From Epiperipatus broadwayi (taxonomy: Eukaryota; Onychophora; Udeonychophora; Euonychophora; Peripatidae): 64,000 bases of DNA. Position 1 is the first letter of the stretch; each line of letters starts with the position of its first letter. Location: the NCBI GenBank assembly GCA_028023455.1, contig JAQFVV010012495.1:4151016-4215015 (forward strand), in the 5' to 3' direction. Below the pieces are notes generated by a model that made no database searches, had not been told where the DNA came from, and was given only the letters and a program-made list of their open reading frames with translations. A program made the translations under genes and the position numbers. This document shows, one piece after another, positions 1 to 12,380 of this stretch.

Positions 1-3000
1 TAAATTGAGAACTGGCAAGCAAAGATGAACTACCACTTTATGAATATAAATAGAATACTTTTAATCCCACTATCTATAATTCTGGTAATTTTTACCAAAC
101 AGACAAAATTACAAAAAGACCAATTAAATTTTCACATTAAACACACACACACACACAGTACAGTAAATACAATAATATACACATATATTTGAAAGTAAAA
201 TTAGAGAAATAAAGACAGTTCAGTAAATTAATTAATTTCATTTCCAGAATGTCAAGTTTTATTTTTTCTTAATCCAAGAAATCTAAAAATTCATGATTTT
301 GGTTTATTTTCCAGAAAAAAAGGCATAGCAAAACTTCAGTAATGCTTTTTTTTTTTTTTTAAAAAAAAAAATACTAATTAAAGTAGTTGATCTTTTTATT
401 ATGTAATTTAAAAAAAAGCAATAAAATTGCTAAATCATGTAAAAACTTTCTAGTTATAAGCCAGTAGATGTGGGATGGGATGAGTGATTAAATAAACTGA
501 CATGGATTTTTAAACAAAAATGAAGGAAAATAATAATCATTACGTGATTACTATTATATGCACTTAATAATTAGAGTAGTGTGATTATTTAATATTTACA
601 TTTAATGAAGCCTATAGGGGGGTAAATGTTTATTTTTCATTGCTATACCATAAAGATTCTGCGCCAATATAAAAATAAATTTATTTATTTAAATTTCCAC
701 CAGAATATAGGTGCTATAAAAATACAAGAGATTGATGATGAGAAAAAGTATATTGTGTGAATTACAACACGGGAAAAAATTGCAATCATACTTTACATCA
801 AAAGATTTGTACTCATGCAAAGTCTTATGTATTGTTTAGAATTTTACTAATATGGATTTCATTACCTTGAGAAAGAAAAGTTATTATAATATTAAGTTTG
901 GTATGTATTATTTTTCTGTCAAAAAGTTAAATATTAGCAGAAGTTAGTTTACACTTTAGTTAATAAAATATATAAATTCCAAATTGGTTGGATTTATATA
1001 ACTATATATTGGTCTGGGATTTACACCATAGATTGCTTAAAGTTTCACATTATTGCTATAAATAATAATAAATTGACCATGGGAGAGTTGCAATATTAGT
1101 CTCTTACTATGAAGAGGACTATATTCATAACAAAAAATATAAGTTTATTTGGCAATGCAATTGAGAACATTTAACTGATTCACTCAATGTTAATATTAAT
1201 AGCAGCATGTATGTGTATCATCAATCTCTTTAATATATGACATGCCTTAAACAAAAATAATAATAAAAAAACAATTTTCCTCTGATGAAATTCAGCAAGT
1301 TTTTAGACAAGCATTTATTATTTCCCCCCACTTTTATATACTATTAACAATGTTACAACTTTACTTTTAAAATAGTATAAATAAATACTCAATGAGAGTG
1401 AGTGAAACTTCTAATTAGAAATAAATCATATACTTAAGACATTTGCAGTTTGCTCCACCTAGCTGTGAAAATAAATAACAATATATGTTGCAAGATGTGC
1501 AAAAAAAAAAACTCAAACAAACGAAGCAAATTTTATTTTAAGCACCATATATCAAATACCGAATGTTTCATAAATTCATTATCATAGTAAAAAACAAAAC
1601 AAAAACTTCTAAACACAAGGTTAATAATGCCATGAATAATATTGTGGTATGTCTTAATAATCTGCTGATGTAAATGTTTAATATTTCAATATTTTTTTCT
1701 GCAAATAAATATTAATTAAAAGTTGAGTTTTCCATTTTTTGTCTCCCATTTCTTTAGTAAAATTATTTGAATTTATTTCTGATAAAATTATGGTCAATAA
1801 AAGTATAAAAGAGATGTAAATGATAGGATTTGAATTTATTTTAACCTAATGTTAATTCACTATTAAAAAATAACATTGGCAAAATTCACAACCATTAAAA
1901 ATATTTTATATTAATAAAATATATTGATTACTCATGACAGCATGACATTTATCCTCACAAATGCATTTTTCGATAGAATTACGAAAAATGACAAATCTGA
2001 CATCATAGGTTAGACATACATCATCTCTACACTTTTAATTAAAATCCTGTATCTTTTAAATATTAATTAATGATTAGGTTTTCATTGACAAAAAGACTCG
2101 TTCTCTTTAATATGAAGTTCTAAAATTGAAATGCTAGAATAAAATTTAAAAAATGATTTGCAATGGCAAATTACTATAAATAATGCTTAAAAATTATTGG
2201 TCGATTATAGTATTTATTGCGTAAATATATTATTTACCTTCAGGAAAATAACATAATATATATATATATCAGACACATGGAGTGAAATTTTTTAAAAAAA
2301 GGGAAAACCATTTTTTTTAATGCAATAAAACATATCATTTGTTCATTTGCAATGATTAAAAAACAAAAAAACAAAATCAAATATAAATTAAAAGAAATTA
2401 AACATTGTAAAATAAAATATTTTTAACATAATAATGCATCATTAGATAAAAATAATAAAAAAGCAATAAATAAATAAAACATTTTTATTTATTATTAAAA
2501 ATAAAAATTCAAAAAATCAACACAATAATCAATACCATACAAAAATTTATAGATATTTTTTTATGCATATTTCATAATAGTAATATTTACTAAGACAATA
2601 AACCTAAAGCATGGGTGCTTGAAAATGCGAAGGTAGGGACCGCTACAGGTCTTAGCCATAAGCTAAAAGTAGTAACTATTTTTGAATATATTCCTAATAA
2701 TTTAATTTCATTAATCTGCTAAATATGAGATAATTAGTGGGAGTACATAATTTAATAAAGGCATAGAACAAAATACCATACAAACAATTATGAATACCTT
2801 TGAATTACTACCATTCAGTGCTGGCAAACACTGGTACAATTATCTGACTGTGGATTTAATTTAAAATTGCTTCCACACAGTAAAACTACTGAGTAGATTA
2901 TTACAAATATCTTTGAACTAAGTGTGAATTCTATTTACTGTGTGGATTTAATTCAAAAACTGTCTATATGTGTGGTGGAAAAAGATAAACTTCTATTGTC

Positions 3001-3589
3001 AAAAAATGTTCCAGTAAAATCTCATTCTGCCTGGAATGAGTACATTATTATTAAGCAGACCAGCAAGAATAAATAAATGGTTGATTTTATTAATTTTTAT
3101 GCAAAAAAAAAAAAAAATGAAAAAAATTTATAAAATATAATAAATATGAAAATATTTTTTAAAAATGTAATTATATTAAAAAGAAGTAATGTTCTCTAGC
3201 CCACATACCACTAATACAACATACATACTGCATACAAAATAATGCTTAAAAATTATAGAAGCATATCAAAATCTCAGACTTTTTGAAAACAAAAAAAAGA
3301 AGTTTAATCTTTATCAAAGAATTGTTACATGTTACAATTGTTTAATTGATTTTTTAAATTTAAATCATTACTTATTTTTTGAAATAATCATAAAAATATA
3401 TTTATCTGAACTATTAACAATACACATTATTTCCATTAAAAATACTAAGAATAAAAAGAAAAAAACAGAATCAAGATAATTATTATTTTTACTCTTACTT
3501 TTAAAAAATAATTTACTGATAATTTAAATGTATAAAAATTGCATTTAATTATTTATTTTGAATTCTATCTTTTTTTTTTTTTTACTTAC
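1..3589. other. AT-rich non-coding sequence downstream of an MCCC2 exon
   Basis: No coding region, RNA gene or clear transposon is visible here. The stretch is made of A/T runs, a short (CA)n microsatellite near 147-157, poly-T/poly-A at about 347-371 and small imperfect hairpins such as the CCACACAGTAAA / TTTACTGTGTGG pair between about 2870 and 2945. By position it is the next intron of MCCC2 on the minus strand. The expected C-terminal exon or exons of that gene were looked for on the minus strand and not found, so they probably lie to the left of the window. Confidence 0.5.
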
Positions 3590-3704
3590 TGTTTTGCCCT
3601 CCCGTTGTCTTTGTTCTCTTGATATCTGAGCTAAAACTCCGGCAGCTTGCTCACCACCCATTACGGAAATTCTTGCATTTGGCCACATGAATAAAAATCT
3701 TGGA
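3590..3704 (-). CDS. MCCC2: MCCC2 exon, third of three found (115 nt)
   Basis: This exon of the methylcrotonoyl-CoA carboxylase beta subunit encodes 38 full codons, read from [17 protein letters not shown] through to a QREGKT end. The asparagine-alanine-arginine and GGEQAA stretches are hallmarks of the C-terminal carboxyltransferase domain of biotin-dependent acyl-CoA carboxylases. On the minus strand it starts after acceptor TTTACTAG (AG at 3706-3705) and ends before donor GTAAGT (3589-3584). Its first base completes the codon begun by the GG that ends the exon at 9699-9855, giving Gly. MCC beta transfers carboxyl from biotin to 3-methylcrotonyl-CoA in leucine breakdown in the mitochondrial matrix. 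No stop or frameshift is present, so it looks functional. Confidence 0.93.
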
Positions 3705-4255
3705 CTAGTAAATGATATATATATATGTAAGTAATATTGATAGCTGCATTAAAAACATTAATAATAAATTTGGAATGAATTTTATAATTCTCTAGTGCAT
3801 ATTTAAAATTTATATTATTAATTGAAATATATCGTAAAATAATCAGAATGATCTCCCATATTTATATGTTTCAATTATAACACATCCTTATCAGAGTAGT
3901 ATCCAAAGCGTCTTATGTAAATAGATTCAAGTGATAAATTATATTTTGAGAGTATGAATATTATATTACCCAATCACACCTTTTTGGTTGTATTTAAAAT
4001 TATTATAAATATTAAATTATTACTTCACTAAACGTTATAAACTAATATATATATATGCATCAATTTGCATAAATTTCATTTCCATTTCTACCACGCAGTT
4101 ATAACATCAACAGCTATGAGTATGAGAGTAGGTAGTCTCTGGAAAGCGCTAAGTGTGTTAATTTAATAGTTTTATATTTTAGTAAATTAAAATTTCGCTT
4201 TTAAATATATACGTTCTAGCTCCATTATTTGTAATATATAGGGTATATGAGCACA

Positions 4256-4590
4256 GACTTTCACACGTCCCACCACTCCCCACACTATCTCATACCACTG
4301 ATACACTTGAACACATATGTGTTGAAAAGATAAATAATCACCAATATACGTATTTCATGCTAAACCAGCAATCATCAGTTGGTCCGGATTACCATCTCTA
4401 CACATATATGCTATAAGTGCTCAGATGTATATTAAGATAGCCAATCCTCATACCTTAATGGAGAGGCTTCAATCTACTCCACACTCCAACTCTTCAACCG
4501 TCCATCCAATTGAAAATCTGATGATGAAATGCTCAAAGGCCACCCTGAGGCCAAGATTCTTGTCACACCCATGTTGACCTAAGGTCAATT
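4256..4590 (-). repeat. R2 repeat copy, minus orientation
   Basis: Shares long blocks with the R2 copies at 23.98-24.96 kb and 28.57-29.17 kb: the AACCAGCA...CATCAGTTGGTCC block, a CACACATATATG segment, ATATTAAGATAGCCAATCC, a block about a group of CTCCAAC motifs, and the ATGTTGACCTAAGGTCAA end. It has no coding capacity. R2 is my label for a recurrent family in this window. Confidence 0.75.
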
Positions 4591-5179
4591 ACTTTATGAA
4601 TATTAAATAATCTCTATGCAATACACAGACAAATTATAGCCTTGTTTAAACTTTACATAAAATTAGCCATTAATCATAAATGTTAAATTGAGTATTGAAA
4701 ATATTTATAGCAGATGAAAAGTAAAATTTAGCTCCACTTTATATATATATGTTTGAGCATAATTGAAAAAGTCTTATAAGATAATATTGTCATATTTTAA
4801 AAATAAAATATATTGCATAAATCTATTTACATAACAAATTCTAGTCACTATTCTGACATGTTGGATAGGTGTTTAGACTACACCTAATGAGACTATGTTG
4901 TAAAAAAAAATATTTGCAGTATGACCTTAGATAATGATAAGAAAGTTTACTTCTATTCATAGAGTACTAAAAACTGTTCCTTATTTATTAGGCCCACACA
5001 CACATAGAAAACTAAACTAAATAATATTAATTAAAATATACCAACAAAAAAATCTTTTAATTTATTTTAAATAAACATTTGTTGATTTCAATGCCAAATC
5101 TCATTCTTTATAAAGTTTTTTTATTTTTAGACAAATTAATTATACATCATTTTAGAAAAGTTAAGCTAACTGGTGTAAT

Positions 5180-5330
5180 TTAATATCATCATCATCATTT
5201 TCAATCACTATCAAACTACTGATGAAGATTCCTTCAACATTTAATTTGTTTTTCTGATCCAAAACACTTCTCCTTACACCAGAATACGTTTTATTTCATC
5301 CATCTATTTCATGTGGGATTATTTGAAGAC
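5180..5330 (-). mobile_element. Probable RTE-like LINE 3'-end remnant
   Basis: On the plus strand it begins with ATCATCATCATCATTTTCAA and continues with ATCAAACTACTGATGAAGA and CTTCTCC. This resembles, in reverse orientation, the 3' end of the RTE-like fragment at 47999-48353, which ends with the CTGCAGTGGACTGATAATGG and TGATGATGA tail. The match is short and decayed and no reading frame remains, so the call rests on the simple tail and spacing. Confidence 0.35.
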
Positions 5331-5598
5331 CTTTTGTAATCTCTTTGGATATAGTTTAAGACTTTAAATGTTCATCATCTATTAACATCTCTTCTAGCAA
5401 CATATTTGGTTTATTTAATTAAATTTTATTTTTATTCTCTGCTGCAATGTTTTAATATTATGATGAAAGCAAAAAACTAAAGATAATTTATTTTTTATTT
5501 ACTATCTCTAATATATATATATATATAATTCTAGCATTGTTTTTGAATGTAGTTCTCTTGGAATTCTCAATATTTTTTCCTATTAATGTACAAACTAA

Positions 5599-5740
5599 AT
5601 TAAACAGGCAAAACTCTCCATACAGTAGTGCTAACCCTGTGCCAAGCAGAGTAATTAATGGATGCCAGAAGGCACTACAAAGACTTTTGCCTGTTTAATA
5701 ACAGTTATGTGCTAGCATAAGAGATGGTGATCATGTAATG
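5599..5740 (+). repeat. Short R1 copy with inverted ends
   Basis: A reduced R1 copy. It opens with ATTAAACAGGCAAAACTCTC and closes at 5699 with the inverse TTTTGCCTGTTTAAT, followed by the R1 3' block ending GATGGTGATCATGTAATG. The central part of longer R1 copies, with the CTACTCATCCAATATC block, is missing. Confidence 0.7.
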
Positions 5741-6144
5741 TTTAATGTATAAACTTTTAGACACTATCACAACTGTTTGTGAATCCACATATGTTCCGTC
5801 TGCATCTTTATCCCTGCAAAATCTTTGATGCCATAATGTTTCTTTAAGTGAAATAACATGATGAAATGACTAAATAATGAGTTTGAGTGTCTCAAAGTAA
5901 GATTTTGAAGAGATTTCAGTTGCTATAAAAAAACAAGTTCATATATATATTCATACATACACACTAATAAAACATACATCTAACTTTAATTACACAAAAT
6001 TCACATACAGTAATATACCAAATTAATTATAAATAAGATCATTAATATACCTATACATTCTGTATTCATTCTGTCTTCTACTTATTTACAAACAGTTGAT
6101 AAAATAAATATTGTTGTATTTATATTTAAAAACTCTCTTCGTAG

Positions 6145-6240
6145 AAATGGCAAGCATTGGTGGTCGAGTGGTCAGCACAGCTGCCTTACAAGCAGTTGTC
6201 CCGGGTTTGTGGGTTCGCTTCCTGGCCGATGCTTTGACCC
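6145..6240 (+). mobile_element. tRNA-derived SINE, diverged copy
   Basis: Contains a pol III A-box-like TGGTCGAGTGG (from 6160), an anticodon arm GCTGC-CTTACAA-GCAGT with five paired bases, and a B box GGTTCGCTTCC (from 6212), followed by GGCCGATGCT shared with the other copies. There is no poly-A tail or clear target duplication. It is called a SINE and not a tRNA gene because no acceptor stem closes and the same 3' extension recurs in three other copies. Confidence 0.7.
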
Positions 6241-6302
6241 ATGAAGAATAATATTTCATTAATAACTTCCTTCTTTTGTTATATTCACATTGCAGGTAAT
6301 CT

Positions 6303-6316
6303 GGGGGGGGGGGGGG
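6303..6316 (+). repeat. Poly-G run of 14
   Basis: An uninterrupted run of 14 G in otherwise AT-rich DNA, just beyond the SINE's target duplication. It may be a sequencing or assembly length-uncertain homopolymer. Confidence 0.9.
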
Positions 6317-6342
6317 ATGATAGACATGTGAACATGATTTTT

Positions 6343-6453
6343 TTTTTTTTTCCATGTGTCATAGCATCGGCCAGGACGCGAACCCACAACCGTCTGCAAC
6401 CAACTACTTGCTTGCATGGCGGCTGCGATACCTCTCGGCTAACAACGCAAGAC
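6343..6453 (-). mobile_element. tRNA-derived SINE, minus strand
   Basis: Reverse copy of the element at 33350-33463. Read on the minus strand it starts GTCTTGCGTTGTTAGCCGAG, carries a B-box GGTTCGCGTCC, continues GGCCGATGCTATGACA and ends in a poly-A tail (poly-T at 6338-6351). The direct repeat AACATGATTTTT occurs at 6331-6342 and 6454-6465, consistent with a 12-bp target site duplication; its exact end is blurred by the tail. Confidence 0.85.
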
Positions 6454-7290
6454 AACATGATTTTTAATAGCTCTTAACAAGCTTTTCCGAATATTCCTAT
6501 CCTCAGACTGACCGGTTTCTAGCTGTGGATGTCATCAGTGAAGCGCTAGGATATTCAGACGATAGATCTTTAATTAAATTAAGACACGTGATATACGATT
6601 TGATTTCCTTGCAATGATTTATTATTAACATGGAAGAATTCAATGAATTATATTTGTAAAAAGAATTTGCCTTCACCTTTTGATTTTCCTTTCTATATAG
6701 CAAAAAAAACAATAATACAAAAATAATGCACATATAAATATTAATATAAAAAAAAAGTGCCAGCAATTTAAAAAACATAACAAGTAAAGATTGATTGTTA
6801 TATATATATATATAAAAGTGGAAAGGGGTAGGAATATTTCTTTATTTTATTATTTTCTTAAGTGTATAAATAAAATTAATTTATAATTTCTTGATTAATT
6901 TTAATGTGCAAAAAATTTTTGAAGTTTAATTTTTAAAATAATATTTTACATATGAAAATACACATTGAAATCTATCTAATTAAATTGCAATTAGCAAGCT
7001 TTATAGTGTTTGCATATCTTTTAAAAATGTCATAGTAACTTTATCAAAAAATGGTCAAAGTTATTGTAAGAAAATAACTAAAACAAAAATACCATTAATT
7101 GTTAAAAATAACTTGAAAAATCACATAATTACAAAATTCTAGCTCAAATTCTGCCCAGTGAAGCCTTACATTAAAAAAAAAAAGTGATTAAAAAATGATT
7201 ATATAGATGAAAATTGAAATATTTTGACTATATTAAGTACTTATCTTTAGTTTTGTATTGTTAATAAACTATTTAAAAAATAATACTAAC

Positions 7291-7355
7291 TTTTTTCATT
7301 AATGTTAGCATCTTATAACAAAATTGTTATAAGATGCTAACATTGATGGAAAAAA
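7291..7355. repeat. Near-perfect short hairpin
   Basis: Two arms of about 30 bases (7291-7320 and 7325-7355) are inverted copies with one or two mismatches, around a 4-base AAAT loop. The core is ATGTTAGCATCTTATAACA and its complement. It could fold as a long RNA hairpin or be a tiny MITE. No TA or other target duplication was made out. Confidence 0.85.
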
Positions 7356-7466
7356 TTTATGAAAATCAACAAAACCTAAAAGATTTTAATCAGGCAACTA
7401 TTATTGGAAATAACTGATCTTTTTATAGAAATGTATAAGTAAAGGATAGGTAAATAAGTGATGGAT

Positions 7467-7569
7467 GTCAAGCGTTGTTAGCCGAGAGGTCAGCGCAGCT
7501 GCCTTGCAAGCAAGCAGTTGGTTGTTGCGAGTTCACCTCTCGGCCGATGCTATGACATATGGAAAAAAA
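7467..7569 (+). mobile_element. tRNA-derived SINE with 11-bp target duplication
   Basis: Starts GTCAAGCGTTGTTAGCCGAG, with A box TTAGCCGAGAGG, anticodon-like loop CTTGCAA (would read TGC), a degenerate B box AGTTCACCTCT and the family 3' end GGCCGATGCTATGACATAT plus a poly-A tract. It is flanked by AAGTGATGGAT at 7456-7466 and 7570-7580, an exact 11-bp direct repeat. Body length is only about 100 bp, essentially the tRNA-like head plus a short tail. Confidence 0.88.
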
Positions 7570-7752
7570 AAGTGATGGATTAGAATAATTTGTTTAACTA
7601 CTTTAGTATTAACATCAATAAATTACGGAATGTACAATATTTTGCATACAAATAAGATTATAATAAAATTATACACAACAGCTGAGCCAAAGTATCATTC
7701 TATTCTCATGAAAAATCTTTATGTAAGAGTAGAGGCTCATAGAAATGAACAA

Positions 7753-8480
7753 CATATCACATGATCACCATTCTTATGCTTACACAAGCAGTTTTTCACA
7801 GAGGCAAAACTCTCCATACAGTAGTGCTACTCAGTGCAAATCAGAATAATCAATGGATGCAGGAAGGTTTATGCATAAAATCCCTATCTAGTGCCTACTC
7901 ATCCAATATCTGCAGATCTAGCTTGTGGCTTTCATCAGTGAGGAGCCTTGGATCTGAGAGCACTGTATCTACACCTTAGGATCTAATGCATCCTTCCACC
8001 AGTCATCTTTTACTTTTTTTTAGCTAACTATAAAGCTTTGAGTCCAAAATGAAAACACAATCATGTGATGCTTGATGGTTTAATACCAATCTGCCTAATA
8101 GGATTATGGTGACTGTGGTTATTAAAGAACCAAATACACCAAAAAGTATGGATGCTGAACTGAGTTCAGATCTATACAACTATATACTTAGCTTGAAAAC
8201 ATTAATGTGTTTTCATTTTGGACTCAAAGCTTTATAGTTAGCTAAAAAAAGTAAAAAGTGGATGCTAGAGGGTTGCATTAGATCCTAAGATCTAGGTACA
8301 ATACTCTCAGATCCAAGACTCCTCACTGATGAAAGCCACAAGCTAAAAACTAGTCTGGGGATATTGGATGAGTAGGCACTAGATAGAGATTTTATGTACA
8401 AACCTTCCTGCATCCATTGATTACTCTGGCTTGCACTGACTGGTGCTACTGTATGGACAGTTTTGCCTCTGTGAAAAACA
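7753..8480. repeat. R1 foldback element (long palindrome)
   Basis: The outer ends are GTTTTTCACAGAGGCAAAAC (from 7791) and its inverse (to 8480). The left arm of about 270 bp (7791-8060) is repeated inverted at about 8205-8480 with scattered differences, around a spacer of about 145 bp. The spacer matches the middle of the R1 copy at 56.57-57.01 kb. A further R1 3' block, ATCACATGATCACCATT, lies just outside at 7754-7770. Short ORFs here are shadows of the repeat and have no protein signature. Confidence 0.85.
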
Positions 8481-9698
8481 AACAAATTGGTTTCACATTG
8501 ATAAAAGTTAGAAAAGGCCATATATTGTCATGTATGCATTCAACTTGTGTGCTAAACACCAATGAGTAGAGTAAAATATTCTTAGATATGTTGTAATTCC
8601 AAGTAATTTAAAACTTATCTCAAAAAAATGTAATTCAATATAAATAACACATACAATATATTAAGGAAACTTGTTTAATATTTTAAAATAAATATACTAA
8701 ATATATCAAAATAGTCTGCTGAGCATGCTTTCAACTAATTAGTAGTCATAATCATAGCTATTATTATCCAAGAGGATTATGAGATTGATAGAAGAATTAC
8801 CAAAGTAGTGATTTATATAAAATTTGATTATAAGATGTAATTGAATTTACTTACACAAGCCATTTTTTTGACAGGGGAACACAGGATTTATTCTTGTCGA
8901 ACGCGTGTATATTATTGGCGATATGCTAGGTCTTTTTAACATTGCGTTTTGTTTCTCTCAGAACAGACAATATTGATAAAAGTAGGTTCACAGCTGTGAT
9001 GTGTTTGGACTCATGTTTGAGGAAAATAAATTTAATGTCCATATTAACTTTGCATGATTCCTGTAGAGAGATTGGCATGAGATTTTCTAAAGTAAACTAC
9101 ATTGCAGTTTGTGTTATTGCAAATAATTTTATACACTACTTGGAAAACCTGCTCTGAAGACAGCTTATCTTTTGTATTGTTAATCAGATGGTTCAGGCAG
9201 GAGGGATACTCATGGCTGAAGACAGAGAAATTGTGAAGTCATTTATGACAATAACTTGACATTAAATTAGCACTAACAATATGGCTATCTGGCAAACAAA
9301 ACACACAAAAAAGGAACCATGGGGCAAAAGTCATTCCTGAATGAATGCAAAAAAATTAACATAGAATTAAAAAATATTAGGGATGAACATAATGAAAACA
9401 TGCATAATAAAATTACTATTATAAGACCATATCGTCACTGGGTTGGCCATATAAATGAATGGCAACAGTTTCTAAAAAAGTATTTTATATCAATCCAACA
9501 CACTACAACTTGAAGGGAGATTAATGTGTCATTTATTGACAATGTTTATGTTTTTCGTAGTACATTTCATATGTCTTTATAAATATGACCTTAGATTTCC
9601 TAAATATAAAGATTAAATATAATTGTCACAAAAATAAGGCAAAATATTGAATTTAATTATTGAAACAAGATTCATAAATGTAAGTTATACAGTCTTAC

Positions 9699-9855
9699 CC
9701 ATAAGCTCTTCCACACATTCCATAATTTCCAGCTCCATAGGAGCCACCAATGATAACTGTGAATTTTGGTACTTGAGCACAAGATACTGCTGTAACCATC
9801 TTAGCACCATTCTTTGCAATACCACCTGCTTCTGCATCCCTGCCAACCATAAAAC
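9699..9855 (-). CDS. MCCC2: MCCC2 exon, second of three found (157 nt)
   Basis: Encodes 51 codons running from [20 protein letters not shown] through [18 protein letters not shown] to [22 protein letters not shown] is the conserved glycine-rich acyl-CoA binding segment of the MCC beta carboxyltransferase domain. Minus-strand acceptor is AAATAG (AG at 9857-9856) and donor GTAAGA begins at 9698. The exon starts with the last two bases of a Gly codon (phase 1) and ends with the first two bases of the next Gly (phase 2), matching both neighbours exactly. The residue after CGRAY is Gly here, where Ser is more usual in the family from memory; otherwise the exon is highly conserved and uninterrupted. 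Confidence 0.96.
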
Positions 9856-10364
9856 CTATTTGATAAAATGTATATTTATCATCATTAATAGTATTATTAA
9901 AAACATGACACTTAAAACAAATAATGTATAAAAAAGAAAGGTTACAGACAGATAATTCATAAAACATTGGACACTAGAACTAAACCTATTTATAACAATT
10001 GCAAATAATTGGATTAAAGTATAAAATAGAAAATGAAAAAAAAATTAATTGGATATGCACGAATACTAAACATTATTATTAACAATATAATGATAAATTC
10101 AAACTAACTTATCTAGTTTACATAATACATCAACTTTAAATAAAATTCATAATTAATAACTTTTAAATAAAATTTACTCATAGTATGAAATAGCATATAT
10201 AAGTGCTTTAAAGTGCTGATTGAAGAAGCTGTTAATAGCGAACAATCAAAATAAGATAATCCAGGCTAAGTGCTTTCGAGGTGTTATCCCTCATAATCAC
10301 AGCCAAAATAGTAATAGTTGTTACGATATTATTAAATGGTAATATATGCAAATGTATATGTAAA

Positions 10365-10832
10365 TTAATCAACTTGTCCATTTTCTGGAGACGAAGCAGG
10401 TGTCACATCTATCTCATTGATGATAAAATATGCTTCTTTTATCTTCCTTTTGCAATCGTTAGCTTCAGTGCACACAATTTTGGAGTTGGAGGGTTCGAAA
10501 CTATGATCGGCCTGCTTCCTGTGTTCGAGGAATATTGAAATGTTGTCATTGTTATGCTTTCCTGTATGCATACATATGCAGAGTGGTTTTTTATTGACAG
10601 TGACCTTGGTTTCCCCATAATATGTGGCACTACATCTGGCCTGAGGGCATGAAGTTCTATATACAACCTGGGGTATCTGGGTTGGGTCGATTTTGTCCTT
10701 CGCATTATTGATTAGTCTGTTTGTGTTGAGGGTTGTGCAAAACCAACTTTAAATTCGTTAGATAAAGTTTTAATGAGATGTTTAGCTATGTTGGGGATGT
10801 AAGGAAGGGTGATTTGAGGTTTGACTTTAGAT
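10365..10832 (-). pseudogene. Penelope-like element remnant: GIY-YIG endonuclease end
   Basis: The minus strand, read across at least two frames, gives the end of a Penelope-like retroelement protein. In order: LPYIPNIAKHLIKTL linker, a VVYRTSCPQ then TYYGET core of the GIY-YIG nuclease, then FLEHRKQADHSF and KRKIKEAYFI near the C-terminus, stopping near 10365. The nuclease nicks target DNA in this class. Frameshifts and in-frame stops show it is dead, and the reverse transcriptase part is absent. The sequence differs clearly from the AT-rich Penelope-like frame at 59.3-60.7 kb, so two lineages are present. The longest intact piece is at 10571-10365. Confidence 0.8.
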
Positions 10833-10984
10833 TTCATTTCTCAAAAAAAAAATATTTTCATTTTTCATTTTTTGATAACTTATTTTCATGATGTCTATTA
10901 TTGAATTTATACATAGCATAATTATTGCACAGCCACTCCTTCTAGTGATCATCAATGAAATAAAACAAATTAAATATAAAATTA

Positions 10985-11350
10985 CTAAGCTATTCCACTC
11001 TATTCTATACAACCAATAAACATGATCATATACATGTGAAAAAGAAAAATGATCTCCAATATACATATTTCATGCTGAACCAGCACTCATCGGTTGGTCC
11101 AGATCATCTCTCACACACATATATAATAAGTGCTCAGTTTATATTAAGAGAGCAAATCTTCAAACTTTAATGAATAGGTTTCAATCTTCTCCACCCTTCA
11201 ACTCTTAAAATAAATTGAATACTGATTATATATGTGTGTGGGAGATCATGATCTGAACCAATTGATGAATGCTGGTTCAGCACAAAATACTTATACTGAA
11301 TATCATTTACCTTTTTCACATGTATGTGGTCATATCGGTTGTATAGTTAT
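10985..11350. repeat. R2 foldback element
   Basis: Left arm (about 10985-11130) contains TACAACCAATAAACATGATC, a TGCTGAACCAGCACTCATCG block and CACACACATATATAATAAGT. The right arm (about 11225-11350) carries the same blocks inverted, ending CATGTATGTGGTCATATC. The middle holds the AAATCTTCAAACTTTAATGA segment also found in other R2 copies. Confidence 0.75.
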
Positions 11351-12380
11351 TAATGGTCAAAGGTTGATAAATTTTGGCAATAGATTTAAAAAAAAAAAAA
11401 AAGGAATTTGGGCTATATATAGATTTAAAATAAATAAATAATTAATTTTGATTAATTAACTATTAATCGATTATTATAATATATTAATATAAATATGGAT
11501 TTGATATATGCACGTGAATAACCCATATTTCCTCTTACATATATCTCTCTTTCTCCTCCCTTTTTTTATATACATTTTCTAAAAATATACAAACCACTAT
11601 GTTGACATAAATGTATTCTCTTTCATTACATGTATATGCCTTATTTTATCAAGCTTATAATTTTCTATTTATTCCCAATTCTTTAAATTCAGTATGGCAA
11701 TTTATTTATTTGTTACCGGGTTAATATAAACAGCTGCGAAAGATTTGTCCTACAGTAATTGCTTTGTAAAAATAGAAAGTTGAACTAACCTATTTTTTCT
11801 TTTAATTCTGTTTTATTTTTTTCTAGATGTAATGTATATTTTTATTCTTAAATCAACATATTCACAAATAAAACAAAAGTGTTATTTGATGAACATAACA
11901 TAGAATAAATCCTTTTTTTTTATATAATATAATTTATTTTGTTTCAAAATTAATAAATTGATTAAGATAAAACTGTACACGTGACAGTTACAATATCAGC
12001 ACAAACTATATATAACATACATATGTCTGAAATGCTTCCATTAGTTTTAAGACTACTATTATAAGTGTCATTTGTTTCAGATTAGTACAGTTGCAAAACA
12101 AATAAACACATTGTACACGTACAAAATCTTCATGCGTAATATACCTCAAATAAACAATGCACTCAAATAGACAAAGTTATATCTCAAATTTTAACCCATA
12201 TTGCAGAACACCTAAAAATTGATACTCTCTAGGTGTTAGAACACACATTGCTTAATGGCAGTATTATAACATACATATTGTTTAACTACCAATATTCAGA
12301 TAATGCCCAAAAACATTGATGCATAATAAATAGTTTTCAATTTTCAAAAATTTAACAAATTCTGAAGAAAATAAAAATCT

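Larger units (their letters stand above)
3705..9698 (-). other. MCCC2 intron (5,994 bp) filled with repeats
   Basis: The interval between two phase-matched MCCC2 exons (donor GTAAG at 9698-9694, acceptor AG at 3706-3705). It contains an R2 copy, an RTE-like 3' remnant, R1 copies and three to four tRNA-derived SINEs, listed separately. The remaining pieces (about 4600-5170, 6480-7290, 8490-9690) show no gene; short ORFs near 8942-9157 and 9319-9513 have no recognisable domain or splice context. Confidence 0.85.

Noticed and set aside
1-3589. C-terminal MCCC2 exon
   Set aside because: Searched on the minus strand for a frame continuing after the KT of the 3590-3704 exon; none found, so it probably lies outside the window.
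6145-6240. A genuine tRNA gene
   Set aside because: A and B boxes and an anticodon arm exist, but the acceptor stem does not close and the same 3' extension recurs in copies with poly-A tails and target duplications. It is a SINE.
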